Source of the DNA: Anaerocolumna sp. MB42-C2
Lineage (GTDB): Bacteria > Bacillota > Clostridia > Lachnospirales > Lachnospiraceae
Direction of reading: 5' to 3'
Assembly (NCBI RefSeq): GCF_030913705.1
Contig: NZ_CP133190.1
Coordinates: forward strand, 1,426,001-1,490,000
Length of the DNA: 64,000 nt
Shown here: in pieces, positions 44,793 through 54,054 of the stretch
Position numbering within the stretch: the first letter of the stretch is position 1
Layout: each line of letters starts with the position of its first letter
Made by a program: the position numbers and the translations under genes
The notes under the pieces: model-generated
Told to the model about the DNA's origin: nothing
Databases searched by the model: none
Seen by the model: the letters and a program-made list of their open reading frames with translations, nothing else

Positions 44793-46565
44793 TTATTTGA
44801 CTACTGCCTCTCTGGCCAGTTTTTGAGCTTCTGCATTAGCCTTGTCTACTTCTAACACCTTATCGTAACCAAGACCCATGGCAGTATCCTGCATATCTTT
44901 AATATACTGATTAAATTCTGCCTCATTTTTGGCAAATACTGCTTTCCAGGAGAATTCCTTAATAACTTCCTGTATCTGGTTTCTTATTGTAGTAATATCA
45001 GATGCTTCCGCCGGTGTGGAATAACCGCTGCCTGGTGAAACTACAATCTGATTGTTTTTCGTAAAGTAGTCAACTGCATTTTTAGCATCCATATGGGTCT
45101 GCCAATCCTTCTCGATATTAGAAAGGCTCTTCTGAGTATATGAGTCCCATAAACTGTAGTCATAAGGAAATCCTGTATCAGGATTAACTTCACCGACAGA
45201 TATAGTCTTATAGTTTAACTGAGACATACCATCCTTATATTTTCCGCCGCCCTTTTCCTGAGGCATATCTGTATTGGCTGGATCTGTCATACACTGATAT
45301 CCCAAATCCGTTAACCTCGGCTGATTGTCTGTCATATCCCAGGTAACGCCTTTTTCTCCTGTTGTAATTAAGGTAATTGCTTCCGGTGAATAATACCAGT
45401 CAATAAAATCCATTAATCTTTCTTTATCTTTTGCCTCACTGCCAATCATCATTGCTACACCCGGATTACCTTTTGCATAACATCCCCATGTATATAATTT
45501 GAAATCATCGATTGCAGCCGTATCAAAAAGCTTTCCATCTCCTTTATGCTTATCTGTATTATAACCGGCAGACAGCCATGGCCAAGGTGACCATAAGATA
45601 GCACCATCAACGTATTTATTATAAACTGTATCATAATTCTGGGTTGTGGAATCCGGATCCACTAGTCCCAGCTGATTTGCCTGGTAGAAAAACTTAAGAC
45701 CCCTGATATACAGGGAATCATCCTCAAGGGTACTCTGCGGTTCTGCGGAATCATCTGCTTTTTGCCATAAAAATCCTGTATTGGCATATCCATAGTAGGA
45801 GGGTATCTGAGTCGCTATATTCATAAACGCACCATCCCAGTCTTTAAAGAAAGAGAAGGCATATGCTTTTTTACCGGAATCGCTAACAACATTCATATCC
45901 TGCATCTGTTTCATAACAGGAAGCAAATCTTCCATTGTTTTCATCACAGGATAACCCATCTGCTTATATAGATCCCATCTTAAGTAAGTTCCAAAATTCA
46001 AGGTAGTCCCCCCTAAGGGTTGCGTTGCCGGGTTTTCTGAAACTTCCGATGGAATTCCCCAGGTACCGGGTACTGTACTGTTATTTTGATTGGAAAATTC
46101 TATGGCATCCTTATATTTCTCCAGATTTTTTTTGCCACTCATCATATCTGTCATATCAACAATCAATTTCGCATCCACTAAATCCTGCAGTTTTCCTCCC
46201 GACATAGGATATATAATTAAATCACCTAGATTGCCGGCGGCACTGCGTGTCTGATACAAGGTTTCTCCACCACCTGCTACGTTGGGGGAAATAATATTTA
46301 ATTCCATGTTAAATTTGTCTTTAATAATTTTCCCAAACCACCCGGTCTGAATACCTTGATAATTTGCAAGAGAATCGAATACATCTACAGTAATAAATTC
46401 CTCATATTTTTTACTTCCATCACTGTTTGCAGATTCTTCTTTCACAGTGCCTGTATTCGTATTGGTTTCTACCTGCGCGGTTTCCTTTTTACTCCCTGAG
46501 CATCCGGATAACAGGGATATCACCATTCCCAGACACAAAAATACACTAATAATTTTTTTCCTCAT
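44793..46565 (-). CDS. LplA-type sugar-binding lipoprotein of an ABC importer
   Basis: The 590-residue protein has a lipoprotein signal with LLSGC (Cys22), a Ser/Thr-rich linker to about residue 50 and a large family 1-type binding domain. VDVFDSLANYQGIQTGWFG and FLDWYYSPE-like segments (here FIDWYYSPEAI) are typical of the LplA/YtcQ group that works with YtcP/LplB permeases. It binds an oligosaccharide outside the membrane. AGGAGG precedes the ATG. It is the third gene of the importer, followed by two intracellular glycosidases. Confidence 0.9.
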   Translation of the reverse strand: MRKKIISVFLCLGMVISLLSGCSGSKKETAQVETNTNTGTVKEESANSDGSKKYEEFITVDVFDSLANYQGIQTGWFGKIIKDKFNMELNIISPNVAGGGETLYQTRSAAGNLGDLIIYPMSGGKLQDLVDAKLIVDMTDMMSGKKNLEKYKDAIEFSNQNNSTVPGTWGIPSEVSENPATQPLGGTTLNFGTYLRWDLYKQMGYPVMKTMEDLLPVMKQMQDMNVVSDSGKKAYAFSFFKDWDGAFMNIATQIPSYYGYANTGFLWQKADDSAEPQSTLEDDSLYIRGLKFFYQANQLGLVDPDSTTQNYDTVYNKYVDGAILWSPWPWLSAGYNTDKHKGDGKLFDTAAIDDFKLYTWGCYAKGNPGVAMMIGSEAKDKERLMDFIDWYYSPEAITLITTGEKGVTWDMTDNQPRLTDLGYQCMTDPANTDMPQEKGGGKYKDGMSQLNYKTISVGEVNPDTGFPYDYSLWDSYTQKSLSNIEKDWQTHMDAKNAVDYFTKNNQIVVSPGSGYSTPAEASDITTIRNQIQEVIKEFSWKAVFAKNEAEFNQYIKDMQDTAMGLGYDKVLEVDKANAEAQKLAREAVVK

Positions 46566-46610
46566 TTTTTCCTCCTATACATTATAAGTTTTATAATAAA
46601 TTAAAATTTA

Positions 46611-47528
46611 TTATCCTTTTATGGATCCCATCATAATTCCTTTAATAAAGTATCGTTGGAATATAGGGTAAATAAATAATATTGGCAGTACTACTATGAT
46701 TGAAACCGTCATTCTTATGGATGTCGGTGTCTGTTGTGTTATTAATGACTGCACATTTACACTTCCGCTGGTATTCGTCTTAACTAACTGCGCTAAGGAA
46801 TTAGCCTGGTTAATATACACATAGAGCAGATACTGTAAGGAGTAAAGCTTTTGGTTTGTTATGTAGATCAAAGTATCTCCAAAGGAATTCCATTGCCCTA
46901 CCGCAGAAAAAATTGTTATTGTTGCAAGGATTGGTTTTGAAATGGGAAATATAATCCTGAAAAATACGGTTAATATTCCGGCTCCGTCAATTTCTGCCGC
47001 TTCTTGCAATGATACTGGCGTTGATTCTATGTAAGTCTTAACAAGAATAATATTAAAGGGCTGTACAATTGCAGGAATGATATATACCCAGAAGCTATTC
47101 GTTAAATGAAGATTTTTCATAGTAAGATACATAGGTATCAAACCGGCATTAAAATACATGGTAACTACCAGAAGCCGATACCATAATTTTCTTTTCCACA
47201 TATCCTCCTGGGAGAACAAAAACCCTAGAAAGGCAGAACTCATTACGGTACAGGCGGTTCCAATGAATGTCCTGCCCACGGAAATCAAAGCTGCCCGTGA
47301 GAGCCCCTCCAGTTTTAGGACTTGAATATAATTTTCAAAATGTATATTTTTTGGCAGGAAGCGAATAAATCCATTCGCACTTAAATCATTGGCGCTTATT
47401 GTATTAATAATAAGATAGTAAAATGGATAGGAACATGCTAAGGTAAACAATGCAAAAAAAGTATAGTTAACTATATTAAAAGCAATATCCTGTCCTGTAT
47501 TATTCTTTATCTTTTTAAGTATTTTCAT
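46611..47528 (-). CDS. LplC/YtcP-type sugar ABC permease
   Basis: The 305-residue protein has six membrane helices. The MalG-type coupling loop EAAEIDGAGILTVFFRIIFP is near residue 187, and the family ending FQRYFIKGIMMGSIKG is present. It forms the channel with the LplB-type permease. TAGGAG precedes the ATG. The gap to the upstream permease is 169 bp and is filled by a tandem repeat. Confidence 0.93.
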   Translation of the reverse strand: MKILKKIKNNTGQDIAFNIVNYTFFALFTLACSYPFYYLIINTISANDLSANGFIRFLPKNIHFENYIQVLKLEGLSRAALISVGRTFIGTACTVMSSAFLGFLFSQEDMWKRKLWYRLLVVTMYFNAGLIPMYLTMKNLHLTNSFWVYIIPAIVQPFNIILVKTYIESTPVSLQEAAEIDGAGILTVFFRIIFPISKPILATITIFSAVGQWNSFGDTLIYITNQKLYSLQYLLYVYINQANSLAQLVKTNTSGSVNVQSLITQQTPTSIRMTVSIIVVLPILFIYPIFQRYFIKGIMMGSIKG

Positions 47529-47536
47529 TCTAAACT

Positions 47537-47672
47537 CCTATCTGTGCGCCACAGCGTACAATAAAATCAGGATGTTGAAAAACCGCTTTGTTTTTCAACT
47601 TAAATTCCATCCGTGCACCACGGTGCTCATAAAGTCAGGATATTGAAAAACTGTCCTTGTTTTTCAACCTGT
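47537..47672. repeat. Two tandem copies of a ~66-bp hairpin-bearing repeat
   Basis: Copy one (about 47537-47602) and copy two (about 47607-47672) share roughly four bases in five, including TCAGGAT and TTGAAAAAC...GTTTTTCAA. Each can fold GTTGAAAAAC against GTTTTTCAAC (or the shorter form in copy two). A second stem lies in the GTGCRCCAC region. The block sits between the two permease genes, and the last copy reaches the ribosome site of the second permease. Confidence 0.65.
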
Positions 47673-47697
47673 CACCCATTACATACTTCATTTACTT

Positions 47698-48627
47698 TTA
47701 TATAATTGACTGTCCACGGGTTTTTTTAGATACAAAATTAACAAAAACCAGCAATGTAACACTAACGATACTTTTCATCATACTTATAGCGGTAGCCAGT
47801 GATAAACTGCTTCCAGCCATACCAATGTTATAAACATACAGATCCAAAACCTGTATATGTTCTTTGTTAAAGGCATTCTGAAATACATAATATTGGTCCA
47901 TACCATTATTAATAAAATTTGCCACACTAAGCATAAGCAATACAAAGAAAGTGGGCATTAATTCCGGAATGGTTATATATTTCATTAATTTAAAACGGCC
48001 TGCGCCGTCTACCTTTGCTGCCTCATATAATTCCTGATCGATACCTGCAATAGCTGCCAGGTACATAATCGCTCCCCATCCAAGTCCTTTCCAGGTTCCC
48101 CATAACCACATAGCTAAATAGGTATGTTTATCACTATCCAGGAAATTAATAACGCTGTCTGTAATTCCCCACTCCTGCAAAAGTGTATTTACCAATCCTG
48201 TATTGGATAATAAATTAAAAGCAATCGAATAAACAAGAACCCAGCTGATAAAATTAGGTATGGTAGTTAAGGTCTGTACAATCTTCTTAAAGGGAGTGCA
48301 CTTGATTTCATTAAGTAAAATTGCAAATAAAACCGGCAAAAATGAGGTCGCTATACCAATTGTGCTCATTGCGAAGGTGTTCTGCATGACTTGTCCAAGT
48401 TGCTTTAGCTGCATTTTATTTGCAAACAGAAGTTTAAACCACTTAAGACCTACAAAATCCGTTTGAAATAACTTTAAAGGTGCCTTATAATCATAAAAAG
48501 CATAGATCCAACCATGTAATGGAAAGTAGGAAAATGCAAATACTAATACGAGAAAAGGAAGAGTTAATAAAAATAATTGCTTCCCACGTTTTGAATGTCC
48601 ATTTTTGACGTTTTTTGATACTGACAT
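47698..48627 (-). CDS. LplB-type sugar ABC permease
   Basis: The 309-residue protein has six membrane helices, an N-terminal basic stretch (SKNVKNGHSKRGK) and the coupling loop ELYEAAKVDGAGRFKLMKYITIP near residue 196. FSYFPLHGWIYAFYDYKAPL is typical of the LplB/YtcP family. GAGGAGG precedes the ATG by 10 bases. It is the first gene of the minus-strand galactoside operon and is divergent from the YesN gene. Confidence 0.93.
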   Translation of the reverse strand: MSVSKNVKNGHSKRGKQLFLLTLPFLVLVFAFSYFPLHGWIYAFYDYKAPLKLFQTDFVGLKWFKLLFANKMQLKQLGQVMQNTFAMSTIGIATSFLPVLFAILLNEIKCTPFKKIVQTLTTIPNFISWVLVYSIAFNLLSNTGLVNTLLQEWGITDSVINFLDSDKHTYLAMWLWGTWKGLGWGAIMYLAAIAGIDQELYEAAKVDGAGRFKLMKYITIPELMPTFFVLLMLSVANFINNGMDQYYVFQNAFNKEHIQVLDLYVYNIGMAGSSLSLATAISMMKSIVSVTLLVFVNFVSKKTRGQSII

Positions 48628-49044
48628 CTATTTCTTTCCTCCTCTCATAAACATCCTCATCAGTTACTATAACCCTGCCTGATAAGCATGATGTCTATGT
48701 TTTTGATTTATGTTGATTTTATCATTCCGCTGAAATTCCTTCTACCCAAAAAATCCTAGCATTTACCTTAAAAAAAGCATATTTCATTATTAAATCCTCT
48801 AAATTTTAAAGTAAATAGTAAGAATTTTTAAGGTGGAAATAATTAAGGTTAACTGTTATGATTAATAATTACAATAATTAATCCATGATACACGATATCG
48901 CTATATTGTATACATAATATATAAGAAATCTTATTATTTTACAAATTGATATTCATAATATATAATTGGTCTAAGATGGGCAGTATCACTGGAAAACAGT
49001 GAATACGAAATTTCTATTACAAGAAAGGCAGATGTGATTTTGTT
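48628..49044. other. Divergent regulatory region of importer and two-component genes
   Basis: It should hold the promoters of the importer operon and of the YesN gene. CACTG-GAAAA-CAGTG (about 48989-49003) forms a small hairpin before yesN. I could not fix -35/-10 boxes or direct repeats for the AraC-type regulator with confidence. Confidence 0.4.
48722..48787 (-). CDS. Possible 21-residue leader peptide
   Basis: A short open frame starts at an ATG (48787) with AGAGGA 7 bases upstream and ends at a TGA about 95 bp before the LplB-type gene. The product contains KYAFFKVNARIFWVEG. I recognise no family; it may be chance or a leader peptide. Confidence 0.22.
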   Translation of the reverse strand: MKYAFFKVNARIFWVEGISAE

Positions 49045-50619
49045 ATGTATACAGTTTTAATCGCTGATGATGAAGCTATCATCAGAAGAGGTTTAAAAAA
49101 AATAATAGATTGGGGAATGCTTGGATTTGAAATAATCGGAGAAGCTTCCAATGGAGTTGAAACCCTTGCTTATATAAACGAACATAACCCGGATATCGTA
49201 TTGTTAGATATTAAAATGCCCGGAATGGATGGCTTAGAGCTTTTAAATAAAGCTCGTTCAGAAAAATACAAAGGAAAAGTTATCATTTTAAGTGGATATT
49301 CCGATTTTAAGTATGCTCAGGAAGCGATCCGATATGATGTAAAATATTATTTGACAAAACCCATTGATGTTGTTGAATTAAAAGCTGCTTTATCCTCACT
49401 TTCCGAACAAATTAAGGAGAAATCCGCCCATCGTTCAACAGTCAATCATTATAAGGAAAAAGCTGAAAATACTATTTTACTGGATCTGCTCCAAGGTACA
49501 GCTGATTTAGCAAACATAAATTTTGATGATTTGCATATGACTTCAAATATCTACCAGGTGTTGATTTATGAAAAATACAGCCGTAATATTGCTGATATCA
49601 CATATCATTTTTCCGAATTATTGAAAGTGACAAATCAGGATAACAGTTCCTTTCTTATTGTTAATGCCGGAAATAATGAAGTAATTATACTAAAAGGAGA
49701 ATTTGCAATTCAAAAATTCAATGAATTTTTAAACCGTTTTGAACGGGAATTGAAACCACAAAAAGGTTCTCCTCTGGATTCTCTATTTATAGCATACGGA
49801 CGTACTGTAACGTCACCTAAGGATATCCATATCTCCTATAAAGACTCCTCTTCTTTGTTACAACGCCGTTTTTTCTGTGAAATCAACCAGCATACCATCG
49901 GTTATAAGCAGCTTCCAGAAAATAATAATAATGCTTATTATATGACACATGAGCTGTTATTAGATTACTGTTCAAAGTTGGTTGCTTATATCCAGTCCTT
50001 TAATCGTAAAGCGGTCGCTGATACCCTCCATAATCTGGAGATCAAATTGTACAATTCACAAGACTGCATTCATGATATTAAATTATTTTTAACTGATTTA
50101 TTTATTGAAATCAAAGATAAATTGAATAACTTGTACTCTGCAAAAAAATTGACCATACCTACCAATACACAGATCATTGATTTTATTCAAACCAAAAACT
50201 ATCTTTATGAAATATTTTTATTCTTTACTGAGCAGTTTGAAGTTGTCTTGAACTCTATTGGTAATTTTTCCCGTGAGAGCGTTATTGATGATATCCTGTA
50301 TTATATACAACACAATTATATGGAAAACATAAGATTAGAAAATATAGCTTCTCTTTTTGGATATAACAGCTCCTATCTGGGCAAAATATTTAATTTGAAA
50401 ATAGGCGAGAGTTTCAATTCCTATGTGGATAAAGTAAGAATCGAAAATTCTAAAGAACTATTGATTCAAAAATCATTAAAAATATATGAAATTGCAGAAA
50501 AAGTCGGTTATCAGAATACAGACTATTTTTATATGAAATTTAAAAAGAACACCGGTTTAACCCCGGCAGAATACCGCAAAAAGTATGCTACCCCGAACGA
50601 TAATAGGAAAGACCTATAG
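49045..50619 (+). CDS. YesN-type response regulator with AraC DNA-binding domain
   Basis: The 524-residue protein has a receiver domain at 1-120 with IADDE, phospho-acceptor D55 in VLLDIKMPG and the KPID switch Lys. A long central region of unknown fold follows, then an AraC/XylS double helix-turn-helix at about 420-520 (ENIASLFGYNSSYLGKIFNLKIGESF and KIYEIAEKVGYQNTDYFYMKFKKNTGLTP). It is the partner of the YesM kinase downstream and should activate the divergent galactoside operon. The nearest ribosome-like AAAGG lies rather far, 17 bases upstream. Confidence 0.93.
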   Translation: MYTVLIADDEAIIRRGLKKIIDWGMLGFEIIGEASNGVETLAYINEHNPDIVLLDIKMPGMDGLELLNKARSEKYKGKVIILSGYSDFKYAQEAIRYDVKYYLTKPIDVVELKAALSSLSEQIKEKSAHRSTVNHYKEKAENTILLDLLQGTADLANINFDDLHMTSNIYQVLIYEKYSRNIADITYHFSELLKVTNQDNSSFLIVNAGNNEVIILKGEFAIQKFNEFLNRFERELKPQKGSPLDSLFIAYGRTVTSPKDIHISYKDSSSLLQRRFFCEINQHTIGYKQLPENNNNAYYMTHELLLDYCSKLVAYIQSFNRKAVADTLHNLEIKLYNSQDCIHDIKLFLTDLFIEIKDKLNNLYSAKKLTIPTNTQIIDFIQTKNYLYEIFLFFTEQFEVVLNSIGNFSRESVIDDILYYIQHNYMENIRLENIASLFGYNSSYLGKIFNLKIGESFNSYVDKVRIENSKELLIQKSLKIYEIAEKVGYQNTDYFYMKFKKNTGLTPAEYRKKYATPNDNRKDL

Positions 50620-50645
50620 GTTTACACCTTCTTACAGGAGAGGAT

Positions 50646-52436
50646 ATGATTCTAACAAAAAAAACACATACCGTAATACGGATAAAAGTCAAAAAGCAAA
50701 TGTACTTTATATTAATTCCATTAATTATCATACCTGTATTGTTTATCGGAATTGCCTTAACTTCCTACTTTGTAAAAGCTTTGTACCAACAAACCAGTTC
50801 TCAGCTGGAGTCTGATAATATCCGGGTAAAGTCTATCGTAGTTGATTGTGTTATCAATCTTTTTAATGTGTCCTCCGATTTATTAGATGATAAATCCCTT
50901 CATAAATTACTAACAACTAATTATACCAATTCTGAAGATGCTTTGGCTGCAGTCGCTGACTATGACCGCTTTCAGGATTATATGGATACTACTACGTCCA
51001 TGACCTCAGTGACCGTATATACCACAAACCCTACTCTTCCTGATGGTAAATATATTAAAACCGCTACTCCTGAAATCATAGATAAATTATTCTCCAAGGT
51101 TTCTGTTCCATCCGGCAGTTCCTGGGGGTATAATTTTTTCGATCGGAATATTGGTAATACTTCCTCGGAATTATTATTGGTTCGATCTATTCCCCTGGTA
51201 AAAACTCATTACTCTGCGATTTTAGTTATTACGGTCAGCAATAATTTTTTAAAAAATAAAATCCAGAATAATTCTTTATACACGGCAATATCCCTTAATA
51301 AGGAACCTGTTTTTTTCAGTACTACACGCTCTATGCAGGGAAAAGACCAATCAGTACCAATTGATTATAATTCACGGTATTTCCTTTATAATGGATTGAT
51401 ACAGTATAAAAATAAAACTGTATTTGGTTATATATCTTCTCTGCCCGTATACCAGTCAAAAGATATACTTTATGTTACAACCATTGATTTTGCTGCCATT
51501 GATAAATTTATTAAAATTGTTATTATGTGTGCAGCCATTACTTTGCTCTCTATTTTAATCCCTTTATTGGGAATTGTCTTCTATACTAATTTTTTCAGTT
51601 CCCGTATTTTAGCATTAAGGCTGGCTATGAAAAATGCCAGCAAGGGTGATTTTAATATGATTGATTCCCTTCGAGGAGATGATGAACTGTCAGAAACCTT
51701 TACCGATTTACAGTATATGGTACTGGATTTAAAAGATAAGGAAGCTAAAATGTACGAAGCCCAGTTACTTGAAAAAGAAATTTTGAATCAGCAGCAGCAA
51801 ATGGAATTTAAAATCTTGGCAAGTCAGATAAATCCCCACTTTATATATAATACCCTGGAGACAATTCGGATGCTGGCTATTGAAGAAAATAATCAGAATG
51901 TATCCAGCGCCATCTGGCTGCTGGGTAAATCCCTCCGTTATGTTCTGGAAAATACAGAAACCTTTTCTACTACCCTGGATAAGGAGTTGGATTACATTAA
52001 TGTTTATTTGCAGATTCAAAAACTTCGGTTTGAAGATCGAATTGATTATACCATTGAGATACCGGAGCATTTTGCACCAAACGAATATCAGATACTTCCC
52101 CTTTTATTACAGCCAATCGTTGAAAATGCAGTATTACACGGACTTGACGATATTTCAAAAAATGGTGATGTTATAGTAAGGCTTAGTACAGATAACAGCA
52201 CACAGTTAATAATTGACATCATGGATAACGGCAAAGGGATGCCGGAAGAAGTGATTAAGACTTTTAATTCTGATATTACACTGGATAAATCGGCTTCTGA
52301 CAGAACAAGTATCGGCTTGAACAATATAAAAAGACGTATCCGCTTATTTTATGGAGACAATTATTCCATAAATATTAAAAGTTCCACCGAAAATGGAACC
52401 CATATTCAATTAATTCTTCCTTTAATCCCTATTTAA
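50646..52436 (+). CDS. YesM-type sensor histidine kinase
   Basis: The 596-residue protein has membrane helices at about 20-42 and 290-315 enclosing a large outside sensing domain. A HAMP region follows near 316-370, then a His_kinase domain with H398 in SQINPHFIYNTLE, and an ATPase domain with LLLQPIVENAVLHG and DNGKGMP. It probably senses sugar or a sugar-loaded binding protein and phosphorylates the YesN-type regulator. AGGAGAGG precedes the ATG. It lies 26 bp after the regulator gene. Confidence 0.95.
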   Translation: MILTKKTHTVIRIKVKKQMYFILIPLIIIPVLFIGIALTSYFVKALYQQTSSQLESDNIRVKSIVVDCVINLFNVSSDLLDDKSLHKLLTTNYTNSEDALAAVADYDRFQDYMDTTTSMTSVTVYTTNPTLPDGKYIKTATPEIIDKLFSKVSVPSGSSWGYNFFDRNIGNTSSELLLVRSIPLVKTHYSAILVITVSNNFLKNKIQNNSLYTAISLNKEPVFFSTTRSMQGKDQSVPIDYNSRYFLYNGLIQYKNKTVFGYISSLPVYQSKDILYVTTIDFAAIDKFIKIVIMCAAITLLSILIPLLGIVFYTNFFSSRILALRLAMKNASKGDFNMIDSLRGDDELSETFTDLQYMVLDLKDKEAKMYEAQLLEKEILNQQQQMEFKILASQINPHFIYNTLETIRMLAIEENNQNVSSAIWLLGKSLRYVLENTETFSTTLDKELDYINVYLQIQKLRFEDRIDYTIEIPEHFAPNEYQILPLLLQPIVENAVLHGLDDISKNGDVIVRLSTDNSTQLIIDIMDNGKGMPEEVIKTFNSDITLDKSASDRTSIGLNNIKRRIRLFYGDNYSINIKSSTENGTHIQLILPLIPI

Positions 52437-52914
52437 GCTTTAAACTACTCACCATTGTCTGAGTTTACTGTTCAATTATAATATATATTTTTTATACATG
52501 CCCCAGGTATATTTTTTAATCTGTTACAAAGTATGTAACATCATAATCCTGGAACTCGTCTTAAGGAATATTAATGTTGGTATGTGATCCTTCCAATGTC
52601 ATAATCCTAGCGACTATCCTGCAATGCAACATCAAACAGTAAATCCATCATTTCCTGTTCGTTTCTCATAAAATCCTCCGAATGTCATAGTTCTCTTTCT
52701 ATCAGTATCTTTTATGACATTATGTTATCACGGTAAGAAACAGAAAGCAAAAAGAGACACAAAAGCAAGAAAGCCTATTTCCTTTGTTTGTTAATACTAA
52801 TAAAATTATTTTTTAGTTTTTATTGTTCTTATCTGCTCAGCTAATCTGCAGTTTTAAAGTATTGGATCATCTGATTACATAACTCCTTCAACCTCTCTTC
52901 ATTCCATATCCATA
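52437..52914. other. Non-coding stretch with a gene remnant
   Basis: It holds the aadE-like remnant at 52516-52669. On the minus strand, just after the NTF2-like gene, a frame reading NEERLKELCNQMIQYFKTAD and then a stop (about 52850-52910) looks like a fragment of a lost protein that I cannot name. The rest is AT-rich. Confidence 0.35.
52516..52669 (-). pseudogene. aadE: Decayed start of an aminoglycoside 6-adenylyltransferase (AadE/ANT(6)-like)
   Basis: GGAGG precedes an ATG at 52669 that opens MRNEQEMMDLLFDVALQDSR and then stops. After a frame change the minus strand reads EGSHTNINIP, a stop, then DEFQDYDVTYFVTD. These match, in order, the N-terminal helix, the GSRTN nucleotidyltransferase motif and the FxDYD metal-site segment of AadE-type enzymes. 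The frame change, two stops and loss of everything after residue 50 or so show a dead fragment. From memory of the family the identity is clear; a translated search would confirm it. Confidence 0.75.
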
Positions 52915-53619
52915 TTATTCACCGGCCACCGTAATATTTAAGTTTTTAATCTTCCCATCATTAAGAGTGAAGCAAAAGTCCAAGGGAACAGGACTGCCTT
53001 CAAAATTACCGGAAATGGTGGCAGTAACAACTGTTTCACCGTTTTTCTCTGAACAATTGGTGATTTCAGTCATAACCTTGGCGCTCCTGTTTGCCTCAAG
53101 AATATGCCTGCTGACGGCTTTAGGCCCATAATATGTTTCTTCTTCATCAACCAGCATGGCATCCTCCGCAAAGCATCCGGCTAGCAAGTTATCATCATAG
53201 ACATCTGAAGCATGATAATAGGCTGCAATCGGCTGCGGCAATGGAATTGCTCTGCTGTTAGAGGAAAAAACATTGCAAAGCCGTGTGATTTTATCTCCGT
53301 CCATCATAAAATGAAAATCAAGAAACAAGGGGTCAGGCAGACCGACCTTGTTGTAATCACCATCACATCTTGCAGTAACAACAATCTCTTTGGCATCTTG
53401 AACAGCATTTATAACTTCCAGCCTCAGATGAACACCGAAGTATTCGTGGTCACTCCACTCTTTAATGTCTGGTTTCCCATAATATTCTTTTCCTGCATCG
53501 ATTACGACAGCATTCTCGGCAAAAATTGAAAGAAAGGCCACAGGGTCGTTCGCGTTTACTGCCTGAAAATGTATCTCAACCGCTTTAGGTATTTGAAATC
53601 TATTGTTTGTCATAGTCAT
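52915..53619 (-). CDS. Tandem NTF2/SnoaL-like domain protein
   Basis: The 234-residue protein consists of two similar halves. The first (about 10-120) has AVNANDPVAFLSIFAENAVVIDAG and the second (about 128-232) has ASDVYDDNLLAGCFAEDAMLVDEE; both have YYGP/YYGK and end in a strand after KIxxLxxxxxG. This is the SnoaL-like polyketide-cyclase/nuclear transport factor 2 fold, a small cone that binds hydrophobic ligands. Two fused copies in one chain are uncommon. AAAGGAG precedes the ATG. The gene follows a decayed short-chain dehydrogenase, which was probably its operon partner. Confidence 0.8.
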   Translation of the reverse strand: MTMTNNRFQIPKAVEIHFQAVNANDPVAFLSIFAENAVVIDAGKEYYGKPDIKEWSDHEYFGVHLRLEVINAVQDAKEIVVTARCDGDYNKVGLPDPLFLDFHFMMDGDKITRLCNVFSSNSRAIPLPQPIAAYYHASDVYDDNLLAGCFAEDAMLVDEEETYYGPKAVSRHILEANRSAKVMTEITNCSEKNGETVVTATISGNFEGSPVPLDFCFTLNDGKIKNLNITVAGE

Positions 53620-53635
53620 CTTTCTCCTTTATATC

Positions 53636-53858
53636 GTGCGGACTATCCCGCAAGGTGTGCTGATATCAGCTTGTATAAATAATTCTGGCTCTTTTATTCA
53701 TCCGGAATGGTTCGCTCAGTAGTGATAACTGTAGCCCCAGCTTTTGTAAGGTGTTTTACAATTACCTCCCCCATTCCTCCCTTAGTACCGCTTGTTAAGA
53801 GAATGCGCTATCCCTCAAGTTCCTTAGGTTCAATTGTTATATAATTGAAATTATCCAT
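53636..53858 (-). pseudogene. Decayed short-chain dehydrogenase/reductase (SDR) remnant
   Basis: AGGAGG precedes an ATG at 53858. The frame reads MDNFNYITIEPKELEG, a stop, then RILLTSGTKGGMGEVIVK, LTKAGATVITTERTIPDE and, after a frame change, EPELFIQADISTP. These are the first cofactor-binding strand with its Gly-rich TGxxxGMG turn, the second strand and the third strand (ADIS) of classical SDRs. Stops, a frameshift and loss of the catalytic YxxxK half show it is dead. It runs directly into the leader of the NTF2-like gene. Confidence 0.72.
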
Positions 53859-53907
53859 GAATAGACCTCCTCTTTTATAATTTGTTAGAATTTTTCACGC
53901 TTTAATT

Positions 53908-53953
53908 ATATAAAAGATAACCTGACAACATATTGTCAGGTTATCTTTTATAT
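53908..53953. repeat. Perfect 21-bp inverted repeat
   Basis: Two arms of 21 bases, ending AACCTGACAA and starting TTGTCAGGTT, pair without mismatch around the loop CATA. It lies upstream of the dead SDR gene. It could be an operator of that former operon, a terminator of a lost neighbour, or a tiny inverted-repeat element. Confidence 0.55.
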
Positions 53954-54054
53954 TTTCTGGTAATTTTATTTAATTCATTCTTAAGACATAAGTCTTCAAT
54001 ATTTCCATTGAGTTGAAAAATCTTAACTGCTTAATTCTTGTCATCGTGGAAAAA

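Noticed and set aside
47537..47672. CRISPR-like array
   Set aside because: There are only two imperfect copies, no spacers and no cas genes; the units fold into hairpins instead.
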